Position numbers and translations under genes: made by a program | Assembly: GCA_963978895.1 (NCBI GenBank) | Contig: OZ022240.1 | Coordinates: forward strand, 19,641,483 to 19,705,482 | Reading direction: 5' to 3' | Length of the DNA: 64,000 nucleotides | Origin: Erpobdella octoculata | Taxonomy: Eukaryota > Annelida > Clitellata > Hirudinida > Erpobdellidae | Notes under the pieces: generated by a model | The model's database searches: none | What the model was told of the DNA's origin: nothing | What the model saw: the letters and a program-made list of their open reading frames with translations, nothing else | Shown here: piece by piece, positions 42,988 to 54,826 of the stretch | Numbering within the stretch: position 1 is the first letter of the stretch | Layout of the letters: each line of letters starts with the position of its first letter

Positions 42988-43460
42988 GTAATCTGCTCAT
43001 TATATTAATCAAAACAAGTTGTCATAACATACAATAAAAATTACTGATCAATTTTTGTTATAATGTGTTTGCTTTATTTTTGCGTTCAGGTTTAAATGTT
43101 TTTGTTATTATTTTTTTAATATCTTAGATCTCTCTTGTGAGAGACAGCAAAAGTGGCAAGTAGTCTTTAGATTTTTATTCTGTCATGGCAGTCAGTTATG
43201 GTTTCACAAATAATTTTTTATTCATATTAAATAATTTTATGAGCTGGTTCATATTGGAAATTAACTAATGGAATGAACGAAATTAATACTTCGACACCTA
43301 AGATCGGACTGTTAATGCTGCGACATTTAATCCATAAGACTAACAGGGATTTTTAAAACCGCAACATTAATTACCAACAACATTTAATCCCGACACCCGC
43401 ACTTGAGTTTGTGAGATTCAAGTGGGCATGTACCCCTTCAACAATTTTTTAGTATTTGAG

Positions 43461-43501
43461 ATTATTTACATCGCATTCACAGTGAATGCGATGTAAATAA
43501 T
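43461..43501. repeat. perfect 41 bp palindrome
   Basis: ATTATTTACATCGCATTCAC, one A, then the exact reverse complement. It can form a cruciform or hairpin. No further extension of the arms was seen. Confidence 0.97.
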
Positions 43502-43899
43502 ATTTAATAATAGTGAATGATTCACTATTTAAACGTTTTGCTCAGTGTTTTTGACTTTGCTCTGACATTAACGGTGACATCAATTAAAATAAAATTGGAA
43601 CATTGTTTTTTTTTGGTTTTTTGGAAAAACGATATTTATTATTTAGGTTTTTCAAAAATTATATAAACCATAAATACATTAATTTTTTAAACTGTACTGC
43701 TGATAGTACCAACAATTATTTATTTTACGAATTTGATTAATAATTGACTAACAATCGTCTTATGAGTTTGTGCGTTGTGAATAGCGAGGTTTTCAAACGT
43801 TAAAACAAAAGTCACCTTCAGCAGTTTATTGGATCAATGTTCGTAAAACCAAAAACATGCAAATTGTAATATTTTGCTTGAATGACGTCAAAAATTAAT

Positions 43900-44580
43900 A
43901 TATAATCCGCCTGATTAACCGACCGGACCGAGCCGCGAAAAAAATTATTAAATTAGAATAATTTAAGAGGTAACGTATTATACTAATCGCAACCCATACA
44001 AGTTTTGTATTATCACCTTTTATTGGTGAGTGTGTAAGCCAGACCACTAATCCGCTTGATTATCTGGCCGGACCGAGCCACGAACGAACTAAAATAATTA
44101 AGCCTCCTTTGGTCGAAGAAATCGCGGATAGCCATGACTCTAAACTTTTTACTTCAGTTATATAACCTTATATTTATTCATTCATATACTCAAAGTTTTT
44201 CTGATATAACAAAGACCCTTTGTTATAAAGATAATCTTACATAATCCTAAACTTTAACTGGCAAAGTCTATAAATGATCTATGCGCCACAGTCATTTTAT
44301 TGGCAAGTGTGTAAGCTAGGACACTAATCCGCCTGATTACCCGACCGGACCGAGCCGCGAAAAAATAATAATAAAGTACAATATTTTAAGAGGTAACGTA
44401 TTATACTAATCGCAAGCCATGCAAGTTTTTTATTATCACCTTTGCGTAACAAATAACACAAATAGGTCATTTTATTGGTGAGTGTGTAAGCTAGACCACT
44501 AATCCGCCTGATTATCTGGCCGGACCGAGCCACGAACGAACTAAAATAATTAAGCCTCCTTAGGCCAAAGAAATCACATT
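43900..44580. repeat. duplicated two-unit block (CCGGACCGAGCC repeat)
   Basis: Units with AATCCGCCTGATTA and CCGGACCGAGCC(G/A)CGAA occur at about 43905, 44049, 44324 and 44500. Units 1 and 3 share a downstream AGGTAACGTATTATACTAAT, and units 2 and 4 share ACGAACTAAAATAATTAAGC, so a two-unit block (about 43900-44125) was duplicated to 44320-44580. On the minus strand GCGGATTAGTGGTCTAGC and GGGTTGCGATTAG faintly resemble pol III A and B boxes, so a SINE origin is possible. Confidence 0.8.
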
Positions 44581-44724
44581 ATTTGGAAAGCTACAAAAAT
44601 AACTTGTTAGAGTTTATTCAATACGTGTAATGTCTATTGCATGAATTGGTCGCTCTCGTTTGTATATGTGTATATACACTAGGTAAATTTAAAATCAATC
44701 CAGGAATTTGAAATCATAAGCCAG

Positions 44725-44875
44725 TACCCGAACCCGGTTTTTGGAAAACTACAAACCCGAACCCGAAAACCTGAGTTTCACAAACCCGAACCCGAACACT
44801 CGAGTTTTACAAACCCGAACCCGAAAACTCTAGTTTCACAAACCCGAACCCGAACCCGAAAACTCCAAAGAGTAC
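44725..44875. repeat. ~30 bp minisatellite (ACAAACCCGAACCCGAAAAC type)
   Basis: About five imperfect units combining CCCGAACCCGAAAAC with CT(C/A)GAGTTTCACAAA. It ends ACCCGTGACATCCCTACTA, which resembles a hAT-type terminus. Confidence 0.85.
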
Positions 44876-45221
44876 TACCCGTGACATCCCTACTAAACAT
44901 CAAATATTATATTTAATAAACTGCAAACTAATTAGTTTAATTAACTTATGCTTGAAACTCTACTACTCCGCGTATCGCCACTCGGCTGCTAAATATTTTT
45001 CAAAGTGTAATTTTACAGAGTTGTTCCATCAAAATATTATTTCAATGTGTTTTACTGTTTTAATGCTGATTAAAAAAAAAACTATTTGACCTTGTCCCCG
45101 GTTACCAAAACCCTAGCTGGCTCTTATTGTTGAATTAGATTAGAAAACGAGTATTTATTAAAAAAACACTTCAAAAACAATACATTAGTTCTCCATAATT
45201 TATTAAATTTCAATTTTATAG

Positions 45222-45410
45222 ACACATCAAGGTCCATGTACAAAAGATGATGACACCTGCTACTGTACACCTAACAGAAAATGTTTTAATCGGACACAGT
45301 CACTAGTTATTGATCACTGTCGGATTGATAAGATTACTGATCCCAAGCTTCAGCTCTCATTTCAAGCATGCAACTACGCTGGACTGTGCAGTTCCATCCG
45401 TACAATTAAG
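45222..45410 (+). CDS. receptor exon h: Cys-rich ectodomain segment
   Basis: Acceptor TTTTATAG, donor GTGAGT at 45411; 189 nt, phase 0-0, 63 residues. It encodes CTKDDDTCYCTPNRKCFNRT and later CNYAGLCSSIRTIK, with seven cysteines, suggesting a small disulfide-bonded module near the membrane. Confidence 0.83.
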
Positions 45411-45949
45411 GTGAGTTACGTCATGGCAAAAGTAGTTGAAGATAGTTGTATTTTTAATATAAAGTCATGACTGAACTTTATTTATGGAATTGCAAATTTT
45501 ATTAACAAAATGCCGTAAACTAAGCAACAATCGCGTTTTTGAAAGAATTGAATAAATAGAACAAGTAAACCATAAAAACAAGTTGTTTTTTTCTCACAAA
45601 TTCCTTATATTTTAAAATTCGGTGGCATTTTGTTTGAATTCAATGCAAATTTGTTTCTCAAAACACTTTGTAAATTTTTAAATGTATGTATGAGTGTCTG
45701 TATGTATGTATGTGTGTGTTATAACTTTTTGCGAGCTTTCGTCGCCGAAGGTCTTCAGAAGAAGAACCTCTCATTCTTTAGCGTTTCGGCCCTTGAACTA
45801 CTTGACGCTTTTAAGAGAAGTGAGCCCACGTCCGTTGATCAGGCTGACGCCCTTCGGCGAGAAAAATGTCCAAATTCCTAACTTGAAACACGAAAATTCA
45901 AAGTTCAGCAGAAAACTGTTCGAAACAAAACTTGAAATCGCCGGAACGA

Positions 45950-46422
45950 TTATCGCCCAATGTAAACAAAGCTAAACCATTTCGCGTTCATCTTGTAGCG
46001 CTTTTTATTTCTATTAGCGAAAATCCAAAAAAATGCAGCTTCAGCTATCTGGGAGATCTCCTTGATGGCTCGAGTTTTTTCTCGGTTTGAAAAACCAAGA
46101 GCTTTCAGCAGTTTTAACATTGAGCTGCTAACAACCCTCAAACGCCAACCTCGACTGCAAAAATTTCAGTCCTGAACCCTTTGGCATTCAAATCACATGC
46201 TAAATCCCTATATCTCTCCTTTTTCAAAATATTGCTGGATTCCATGTTACTTTCCTATGGCACAGTGAGTTCGATCAGGAGCAGTGTCTTGGCCAAGTAA
46301 GAATATATAATTATATCCGGCTTTAAACCGATAGATCTCACAGTTTCTGGAAATTTTCTTTTGCCATCCAAATCGACCAATCGTCGGCAGCACCCATCAC
46401 ACATTCAAAGACCCCGTTTGTC
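45950..46422 (-). pseudogene. C-terminal nuclease-like region of the retroelement
   Basis: The minus strand reads LLLIELTVP, a stop where a Trp codon would differ by one base, then KKERYRDLACDLNAKGFRTE, IFAVEVGV, then LLKALGFSNREKTRAIKEIS. The pattern of an acidic residue in a hydrophobic strand (IELTVP), a K/R-Y segment and an EVG strand resembles the PD-(D/E)XK restriction-like endonuclease at the end of R2-type proteins. Two stops interrupt it. The domain assignment is inference from motif shape. Confidence 0.55.
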
Positions 46423-47700
46423 CTATTGAACTGCCGCAACTCTTTCTGTCCAACGTAAAGAGGCTTCAGCTTCTGTGATATCCTTTCTGGCTGCCCATTT
46501 CTTTCCGGACTTTACAAGAGGTCCCATTTCTACAATTCTTTGTTTCGAAAAGTTATCCAGCATGAGTTGCGTACGGATCGTGTTTATCTTGAACTCCTCA
46601 ACCAAAGACTTCGGTGGCAACCTCAGTTTAGCAGTCTTGCTGCACAAAACTACCGAAGTAAATCCCGGAGGCAGACCCAGCCATTTCCTTGTGAATTTAT
46701 TCATTCTCCTTTCTAGCTTTTTTACTAATGGTAAGCTCATCTCAAACATTGATAGAAGCCAAAGCAATCTCGGTAATAGAACAAACTGAAGTAACCACAA
46801 TTTGAACCTGCTCTGGAGCGGGGCTGCATCAATTTTCTTCATATCTTCAAATGCCGATCGGAGACTTCGGAACACCGTCCAGTGTCGTTAAGCGAATCGT
46901 CATACCACCTTCCCAGGCTCTTAACCGGATTTTCTCTCAATGTTGGGATCCTGTTGCCAGCAACTGAAAACGTCACGTTGTCGTCGATCTTGCCTCGTCG
47001 CAGAAATAAGCTTCTTGACTTGGTTGCCTTGAAACTCATGCCGCACCATGATAGCAGCCCGCTGAATGCATCAAGAGCTCGTCGCATTGAGATACATTTG
47101 TTTAGAACCAAAGTTGTATCATCCATGAAGGCCTTCATAGACGACATCAAGATACCTTTGCCAACGTAAGCTTCTTCCACGCCAGAACTTACTGCATTCA
47201 GAAGCAGCTGCATTGATAATACGAAGAGAATGGGTGAGATTGAGCAACCCATGGCAATACCGACTTTTAACTGGAACCATTCTGTTGAACAAGATGACGT
47301 TGACAACCTAAATTTGAAATGGCTGAAATACTGTTGCAACATTTCTATCACAAAATTTGGAACATGATGCGATCTGGGAGTTTTCCACAACAGTCGGTGA
47401 CGAACGGCTCCATAAGCATTGGCAAAGTCTTACCAGACAATGTGCAAACTGAGACGATTTTCTTTAGCTCTTTTCAATGCTTCCCAGATCACTGACGAAT
47501 GTTCGATGCATCCTGGTACTCCTGGAACTCCTCCCATTTGAACAGACCTGTCGATGTAATTTTTTTGAATTACACAGCTTGTCAGTCTCCGAGCAATGAC
47601 AGCCAAAAATATCTTTCCCTCGACGTTTAACAATAGAATTGGGCGAAACTGATGTATTGCCTTTGAGTCTTTTTCTTTCGGAATAAAGATACCTTCTGCT
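46423..47700 (-). pseudogene. reverse transcriptase of the retroelement
   Basis: The minus strand, in several frames, reads FRPILLLNVEGKIFLAVIAR, IEHSSVIWEALKRAKENRLS, KVGIAMGCSISPILFVLSMQ (motif B region), MKAFMDDTTLVL (catalytic DD), PVKSLGRWYDDSLNDTGRC and, after a frameshift, KFTRKWLGLPPGFTSVVLCS. The MGCSISPI and FMDD forms differ from the GVPQGS and YADD/FADD forms of the other RTs in the window, so this is a separate lineage. A stop follows HIVW and frameshifts make it inactive. Confidence 0.78.
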
Positions 47701-47715
47701 CTTTGCCATTCGCTT

Positions 47716-48717
47716 TCAATTCTTCTTTTTTCCTAAGAGCCCACGAGTAGAGAATGCAATAATCTCAATACTTCTGGGCATTTTTTGTAGACGAGATATG
47801 GCACCCCATTTGGCCAAAGAGCAGATCTGTTTCTTGTTCTGTAGAAAAATTGAGTAACTTCGAGTAACGAAATCATGCTTTCTCTGAAAGAAAAATTTGG
47901 AAGTGGGATTTCTGGAAGATCGGTTTTTTTCTAACTGCTGATCTCCACGCGGGTCACGGAATGCGGACCGCAAATATTCATCGAGCGTTGCTTTGTCTGC
48001 TTGAAGCGTTCCTGACTTGGGTGGGTCCAGTAAATTTTTTCCATATTTGAATGGGTTTTTGATGAACTGAAACCTGGCATTTTTCTGATCACTTTTTTTT
48101 ATCCGAAAGCCCTCGGCCTTCATTAGGGCAGACACACGACGCCCCAAACTCTGCCGCAGCTCTGCGAGACCAGCTTTTTCATTTTCCTGGGCTCTTTTCC
48201 ACCGCTTTCGTAACAATTTCTTTTCTCTCTTCAGCTGATTGATTTCTCTTTGTCGTCTAGAAATCATGCCTTCATTGTTTCGAACCTGTTCTTTTTGTTT
48301 CACACCAAACAATTCGATGCTTTTTTTGTAAATAACATCAGTGAAATTTTTCATACTGAAATTTGATGAATTTCTTGAACGTGTTTTGAGAAGTTTTGTG
48401 AGTGTTTCGTCCAACTTTTTCCATGCAACTGTATTTCCTGCTGCAGGAAAATCAATTCTTGGCCTAGGTTGACTGATTTCTACTTCTAGATTCACATCTT
48501 GAACTGCGTCGGGGCTGTGGTTGGCCTCCGGCCCGGCAATGTTCGAAGTTTTACCTGCATTATTATCTGATGCAGGACCTTGACGGAACTCGGTTAAGCA
48601 GCCCATTTTCGTTCTGTGTACTTTCATTTCACGGATCGTCTTGAAACTCCTACCGCAAACACAGTCGTGAAGCATACCCCCATTAGGGTCCGTTGAAGAA
48701 GCAGGGTCGTTGTCCAA
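47716..48717 (-). CDS. N-terminal frame of the retroelement: zinc finger and basic linker
   Basis: 333 codons. Near residue 17 is CVCGRSFKTIREMKVHRTKM, then GC, a C2H2/C2HC-like finger presumably contacting target DNA. A strongly basic helical region follows (RRQREINQLKREKKLLRKRW). The region before the RT shows KNARFQFIKNPFKYGKNLLD. The frame ends where the RT begins in another frame. Confidence 0.7.
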   Translation of the reverse strand: MDNDPASSTDPNGGMLHDCVCGRSFKTIREMKVHRTKMGCLTEFRQGPASDNNAGKTSNIAGPEANHSPDAVQDVNLEVEISQPRPRIDFPAAGNTVAWKKLDETLTKLLKTRSRNSSNFSMKNFTDVIYKKSIELFGVKQKEQVRNNEGMISRRQREINQLKREKKLLRKRWKRAQENEKAGLAELRQSLGRRVSALMKAEGFRIKKSDQKNARFQFIKNPFKYGKNLLDPPKSGTLQADKATLDEYLRSAFRDPRGDQQLEKNRSSRNPTSKFFFQRKHDFVTRSYSIFLQNKKQICSLAKWGAISRLQKMPRSIEIIAFSTRGLLGKKKN

Positions 48718-49191
48718 AGGTCCGAATTTGAGTTTATCATTCTCCCCCTCCTTTCGGTTGGAACTCTGGGGGCATTTCGTAGTATAAGATGAAGTGGCAT
48801 TTGAACGGATTGTACTTTGGCTAGGCTAGGCCTGATACCCGTAAAGTTCTCGTCTTTCCGAGAGATCACTTGTCTTTCCTAGTATCAACGAGTTTTCCCA
48901 GTTGCCAACGGTCTTTCCCAGTTGTCACAGGTCTTTCCCGGTCGCCAAATGGCTTAATGCGTCATAAATTTGTTATAACTCTTTTCGAGTTTTTTCGCCG
49001 AAGGTCTTCAGAAGAAGAACCTTTCATTCTTTAGCGTTTCGGCCCTTGAACTACTTGACGCTTTTAAGAAAGGTGGACCCACGTCCGTTGACCAGGCGGG
49101 CGCCCTTTGGCTAGAAAAATGTCCAAATTCTTAACTTGAAACGCGAAAATTCAAAGTTCAGCAGAAAACTGTTCGAAACAAAACTTGAAAT

Positions 49192-49258
49192 GTATGTATG
49201 TATGTATGTATGTATGTATGTATGTATGTATGTATGTATGTATGTATGTATGTTTGTA
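49192..49258. repeat. (GTAT)n microsatellite at the retroelement border
   Basis: About 66 bp of GTAT starting exactly where the right direct repeat ends. Confidence 0.93.
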
Positions 49259-49834
49259 TATATGTAAAATTAGAAAATTTGAACCATGCATCCATAGAGC
49301 CATAGACTGTTTTTTTAAGACCTGGACCGGCCCAAGCAAAACAAGACCTACCACGAACGAAATAAAATGATTTATAGTCAGAAAATTCCATGCCTGGCCT
49401 GTTATTTATTTTTAAGCATTTGTAACATTAATTAGTATAATTCTTAGTGAAATTGAGAAAACCCTCAAAAATGTTTTAATATTTTTTAAATTTAGTTTTG
49501 TCGTTTTGTTATACAAAATTTGTTTTTATGCCAAATTTCAATGGCTTAGCTGGTTAAAAAGTGTATCAAACTATATTACAACATTTGCCCTAGACAAAAT
49601 ACACACTTGTAGGTACACACAAGTGGAGTTAGATAAAAACGTGTTAGAAACTATATAAACAGAATATGTGATTTAAATAATTAAGTAAAATTAGAATAAA
49701 TTTGTTTATAATTTAGCTGTAATTACTAACCAACTGTTTAATTGGCTTAATTTTAAATTTCTTAACGTTATCTTTTTATAAATAAATACACATAAAAACC
49801 CAACTGAACCGAAAAATTTATTTATTTATTGTAG

Positions 49835-49865
49835 CTGGTATTCAATGAGAAGATTTACTGTCGAG
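49835..49865 (+). CDS. receptor micro-exon i, 31 nt
   Basis: Acceptor TTATTGTAG, donor GTAAGA at 49866; phase 0-1. It encodes LVFNEKIYCR plus the first base of a Gly codon that is completed in exon j. Its small size makes it easy to miss, but the phase and both splice sites fit. Confidence 0.7.
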
Positions 49866-52800
49866 GTAAGATTGATGTTTAATTAGTTATATACTACTAG
49901 CTGGCATACCAATGGTAGCTCAAATTGTTTTGTCTAGGAACTCAACGTTTTCAAGGTTTTGTTCAAATAAGAATAACTGATATAACCGGCGTCCGCAGTT
50001 TAATTTTTTGCTAAAACGGTGATACTTTAAAACTGAAGTTAAACCTGTAATTAGTTGCAGGTTTGATCTTTTTTAAATAAATAGTTTATAGTTTTATCAA
50101 CAGTTTTTCGCTCTTTTGCAGAATATTGAACATCACTTCCCTGTCAAACCCTAAGACATTTATCTCCCCCGAATTAAAATATTTTCTCCACTGTGGTTAG
50201 ACATTCGCATGAGTAAAATTATTTTTTCTAGGTATTTATTTATTTTCGTCCTTCTACTCTTTTTATTCTATAAATATCATACATCGTTCTAGTCGAATAT
50301 TAGCTTGCAGAATATTAAATTTGCAGTTGCAAAAAAGTATTTTGTAAATTATAAAAAAAACTTTATAAAACAATGTTTAAGATTCAAAACAAACAATAAT
50401 TGTATTAGATCATAACAAATACGTTTTTAATACTTCTTAGCAAAAGAAACGTCTCGATCCGAAATCAAAATGTCCGCTAGCCTATATTCGCGGTCTTTCT
50501 CCTCTTGTTTTCCTTACGCTCTTATCGTTTAAAATAAAATTCGGCTATCGTTTTTTATTGATTTTAGAGCTTTAGATGCTTGTCTATTTTTGCTTTTATT
50601 TGATTTTTGAAGTTTTTGAAGTTTTACTTTTTCAGAAAATTTTTTTTGTGAAGATTTACAGTCTTGAGAGTTTGGGACATAAAGAAAATTTTTATTTGTA
50701 TTGGCTATATTCAAAAAATACTTAACAGCATTATTAATGGTTTCCTGTTTTTTCATCAATATATCTAAATAAAAATCTTTAACTTAATAAAACAGACCAA
50801 AACCTTTAGTCTGAGCAACTTACTATGGAGGGACATGAATGACATTGCTTAAAAAACAAATTACCACTAATTTAATTTTTTCATTTAGTTTTTTAGGCGT
50901 TCCAACATATATATTGCGCTACACATTTGTGTAGTGACTGTAATAATTTAATGAATAAAGGAAATAATTGTAGCCCTACAACAATATTAATGATCCCGGA
51001 AGTTTTGCAACAAGGCCCAAAAGCGGTTATTGGCCATAAAACATAAAATAAAGAACAATTTTTTAAACATTTTTTAAAATATTTTTCTTTATGAATACTA
51101 CCTTAATGCTAAATTTTGTTTAATTTGCTTCATGAGTTTGGGTTTGTATAAAAGACAGGCAGACAAACAGTCATTTTCATAAATAGAAAAAATATCATAT
51201 TTGTCAAAAGGCATTTTATAACGGCTTCTAATATGACCACTAACCATTATTAAACAAAAAAAGCTAAAACAAGCAAGACAAAATACGAAAAAATATTGAA
51301 AATCAATATAATATATTGCTACCAAATCAATATAAATCATTAAATCTTAACTAAAAAACGAGATAAGTAAGCACGTGCAGCTAAGCATTTAAAACGCAAA
51401 AAATACCTGCCGAAACGTTTTCCTCTGGCAGCAAATTCAGATGTTTTCCATCGGAAAAAATCGATACATCTAAAATTAAGTGTGTCAAACTCAAAATAAA
51501 GCTTGATTATTGAATGCAATCTGGACAAAGAGCTCCATTTGGAAAAGCTTATGTGTATTAAAATGAAAAATAAAGTAAGTGTTATTACTTATTACAAATC
51601 TTTTGGAACTAAAACACTCTATAAAAATCAAATGACTGTAATAATTAAAGCCGTAAATGTAGACCATTTGCATTTTTCAGATGATTAGAATTAAATCAAT
51701 AAATTATGTCTACCAAATTACTCTATCACATCAAATCATTACAGTTTTGGATTATACCAATGCTGACAAAAATTGCCAAAGAGCGCAACAACAAAAACTA
51801 AAGCTTCGGGACATGAGTCACAACATGGATTGTTTTGCAGTTCAGAAGGTCTAGAGCTGAATTACAAAACTTGTGTGTTAATTGGATTTTTTACAATAAT
51901 CCATGCTAGTGCAGCACTAAATGGATTATTTCAAATATATTTTTTTGAAGAATGGGTAAAATTTCATTTAACCCTTTACTTTTTCAAACCATTTATAGAC
52001 AACTATAAATTGAACACGTATTACCAACATAGGGTTAGATAAATAATATTCACTGCAACATTGCAGATGGATAACATGGTTTAATTCAAAATTAAAAAGT
52101 TCTTTTTATCAGTAGTATTTAATTCAACTTTTTATATTTCTTTCATAACTTGAACAACACCGCATATTTAGCTGAAACGACCTTAATGAAACTTTGTTCA
52201 AGTTTACGGAAATTACTTCTAATAACTCCAACTCCAAATAATACATTTTTAATCATTTTATTTAAAACTGAGGCCGACGTAGAGATTGGTAACCTGATTG
52301 TGATTAAAGCTGTTTTTTCTCACTCTCTCTCCTTTTCCTTTATTATTTCTTTCTTTCTCTTACTCCCTCTTTCTTTGTTTCTCTCTTTTTATCTCTCTTT
52401 TTCTCTCGTTTTCACTTTTTTTTAAAGCAGTTTCAAAATAAAAAAAAATTCTTTCATATCATTGAGTGACTCCTGTTTGCTTGATTTTTAAATGTGGCTT
52501 GCGATCTGGTCGTCATGAGCATGCGTTTGGTATAGAATTTGACTTTTTGATTTTATATTAACTCTAGGAAATAAATAATTATAGCTGTATTGTTGAACAG
52601 TATTGTTTTTAGGTGTACAAAAGTAAAGTTTGGTGTTTCAAATTTATATTTGTATTTTTTTAAATGATAAATATTTTTTATTGTAGAACAACTCACTACA
52701 GGACAAATGATACTAATTATTTTTTGTGAGTTCCAATGATTTGTTGTTATTTGATAATTTTATACAAACTTGTTTTATTAAATTTTTACCAATTAAAAAT

Positions 52801-53484
52801 AGCATCTTTTTCATGCATTATTGAAAACAAACAAATTTCTTTTCAAAGTTTTTTGTGCAAAACGTGCATACCATACGAAAAAATTTAAACAAAAGTTATA
52901 ACCCCGGTCAAGTAAAACGTGAAGTATGAAAATATAATATCGAAATTAGAGAAAATTGTATTACAACATTAATAATAGTAATATGTAACAAAGTGTAGTT
53001 TAAGAGTTTCTTTAAATTTTTTAATTATTTGTGCAGTTGTATCAGTTTATGTTATTGTATTGAATGATTAACAACCTACATAATATCCGATTCTGTATGT
53101 ATGTAGGATGTATGTTTGTTAGAACTTTGCGTAACGATGCTGGGTGGCGCTGCAATCGCAAAACGTGTTTATATGTAAGCAAGTCCGTCGTTTTTGACTA
53201 GCTATAATTAATTTAGACTAGATATTTCAAAAAAAATTATAATATCATATTTATTTTACAAAAACTTGTAATTTGTTTAGATGTATATTAAGATAATTTT
53301 TTTTTATTTTATTAGTTTTTTGTTCAACGTAAGAGATAAAATCAATAAATGCCTTTTTATTTCTTTTTTATATTACAGCAATCAACTTACATTTTTATTA
53401 AAAACACAAAACTATATAATTTATAAGTAGAAAAATTGCTGTCAAATAACACCTCTTTAACATGGTTGTTCTAAAAATTAGCTA
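49866..53484. other. 3.8 kb intron, mostly without recognised features
   Basis: AT-rich. An ACTAGCTGGCATACCAATGG start at 49896 could be a reversed Helitron 3' end, but no other end was found. A pyrimidine-rich tract lies at 52310-52420. A GTATGTATGTAGG patch with a TTTGCGTAACGATGC segment at 53094-53150 resembles Helitron 5' regions. Open frames at 50529-50759 and 51773-52042 have no family resemblance. Confidence 0.45.
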
Positions 53485-53660
53485 CATACACTACTTGTAA
53501 CTACATGCCATTTCTACATACATTACTCGTACCTGCATGTCATTTCTACATACATTACTTGAACCTGCATGTCATTTCTACATATATTACTTGTACTTGC
53601 ATGTCATTTCTACATACATTACTTGTACCTGCATGTCATTTCTACATAGATTACTTGTAA
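53485..53660. repeat. 32 bp minisatellite upstream of the transmembrane exon
   Basis: About five units of ACTTGTACCTGCATGTCATT followed by TCTACATACATT (32 bp), ending about 40 bp before the splice acceptor of exon j. Units differ by one to three bases. Confidence 0.93.
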
Positions 53661-53701
53661 ACATTTGTCCTACATATCGAACTTTAGTTTTGCTCCTACA
53701 G

Positions 53702-53904
53702 GTTCTCTTATTCTATTGGTGATAATGTCAGCAATACTTGTTCTTCTTGTGAGGATCTACCTTTTCAAAAAACCTGCACCATTATTCATGTCTCAGACAT
53801 TCACCAATGTCAGAGATCGTTTCAGTAGATACAAAAGTGATCCAGTCACTAGTGCCAATGAATTGTATATATCCGGAGATGAAGAATTTGGAAAAGAAAA
53901 AATA
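53702..53904 (+). CDS. receptor exon j: transmembrane helix and juxtamembrane region
   Basis: Acceptor GCTCCTACAG, donor GTAAGT at 53905; phase 1-0. It opens with a hydrophobic segment GSLILLVIMSAILVLLVRIY of about 20 residues followed by LFKK, a stop-transfer signal that sets the N-terminal part outside the cell. The juxtamembrane part (FSRYKSDPVTSANELYISGD) has two Tyr that could be phosphorylated by other kinases. Confidence 0.88.
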
Positions 53905-54218
53905 GTAAGTGTTTTAAGGTCATCTACTGTAAAAAAAATCAAATCCTTTTTTTAAAACATTTTTATTTTGCAATAAAAGAATTTTTTAAAACTTTGTTTA
54001 AGTTTTATTAAGTTATTTCAACACAGTTCAGTATAAAATTATTTTTTCAACGTTGTCATCTGGGTATATGATCATTTGTTCAAGCACTTTGTTGTTTTCT
54101 TCTGAAACATTAGACTCACTATCATTGTCTGCATTCATACTCATTTTCAGCTTGTGACGTTGTTCTTAATTCTTCACCACAAGCCCCCTGGGAAGCCATC
54201 AACCCTGAACCATACAGT

Positions 54219-54446
54219 TTGAGAATATGCGGAACTGATACATCATCGTCTCTGTCCAAGTTTCCACAATTGAAAGCTGTTTATGTGGAGACACATTCAT
54301 GCTTACAAGTGTCTGCATCACCAAACATACAGATCACGTTTTTTAAAGGATCTTGCAGAAGAATTTTTAAAACAAAAAAATACTTTTGTTGCCACAAAAT
54401 CAACCTTGCTGCTAAAGCAAAAATAATTGGAAAGCTTTTTTCATAA
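54219..54446. other. unassigned open segment in intron
   Basis: Open on the plus strand (75 codons, MRICGTDTSSSLSKFPQLKA) and partly on the minus strand (VSVPHILKLYGSGLMASQGA). It looks more coding-like than its surroundings but matches nothing recognised. It could be a transposon or gene fragment. Confidence 0.2.
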
Positions 54447-54826
54447 TCATTAATGAACTTAACTGTTTTTAATTGAAAATCATATGCATTGAGGCCATGA
54501 GTAAAATGACTAAAGATTTTTCTATAGATCCATATAATCTTTTTGATTTAATCAGCTAAGAAAGCTGACATTCTTTTTTGTGTTTTTCTGCATTCTTGTT
54601 TGATTTCTTCAACTATTTTATTTATTTTAAGCTTACTTGTTAAACCAGAAGCCCCAGTCTAAACTATTATATAAAACAACACATCTCAAGATCGCCATCA
54701 CTGAAATGCATATACATATCAGTATATTTTATCCATCTAAAAAACTAAAAAAGTTTATTTCTTTTTTTAATGTTTGTATTTGAAGTTAAAACACATGCAT
54801 GTGAAAGATATATTATTTATTTTCAG

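Larger units (their letters stand above)
45717..49191 (-). mobile_element. zinc-finger/RT/nuclease retroelement with terminal direct repeats
   Basis: About 220 bp direct repeats (45717-45948 and 48969-49191; CGCCGAAGGTCTTCAGAAGA, GCGTTTCGGCCCTTGAACTA, AAGTTCAGCAGAAAACTGTT) flank a minus-strand interior. In order it encodes a C2H2-type finger, RT, and a C-terminal region resembling a PD-(D/E)XK nuclease. GTAT repeats lie just outside both ends (45685-45716 and 49192 on). The coding order is that of R2-type elements, which use a restriction-like endonuclease; the terminal direct repeats are unusual for them. Confidence 0.72.

Noticed and set aside
43570..44580. tRNA-derived SINE assignment for the CCGGACCGAGCC units
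   Set aside because: A-box-like sequence is weak, the B-box-like match is poor and spacing is long; left as an unclassified repeat.
45720..45800. Hammerhead-like words (CTGAAGAC, CCGAAACG) on the minus strand of the 220 bp terminal repeats
   Set aside because: The two core words are present, but stems II and III could not be paired convincingly in either the normal or the permuted order.
49896..50480. Reversed Helitron starting ACTAGCTGGC
   Set aside because: Only one end could be recognised; no TC-type 5' end with an A flank was found within reach.
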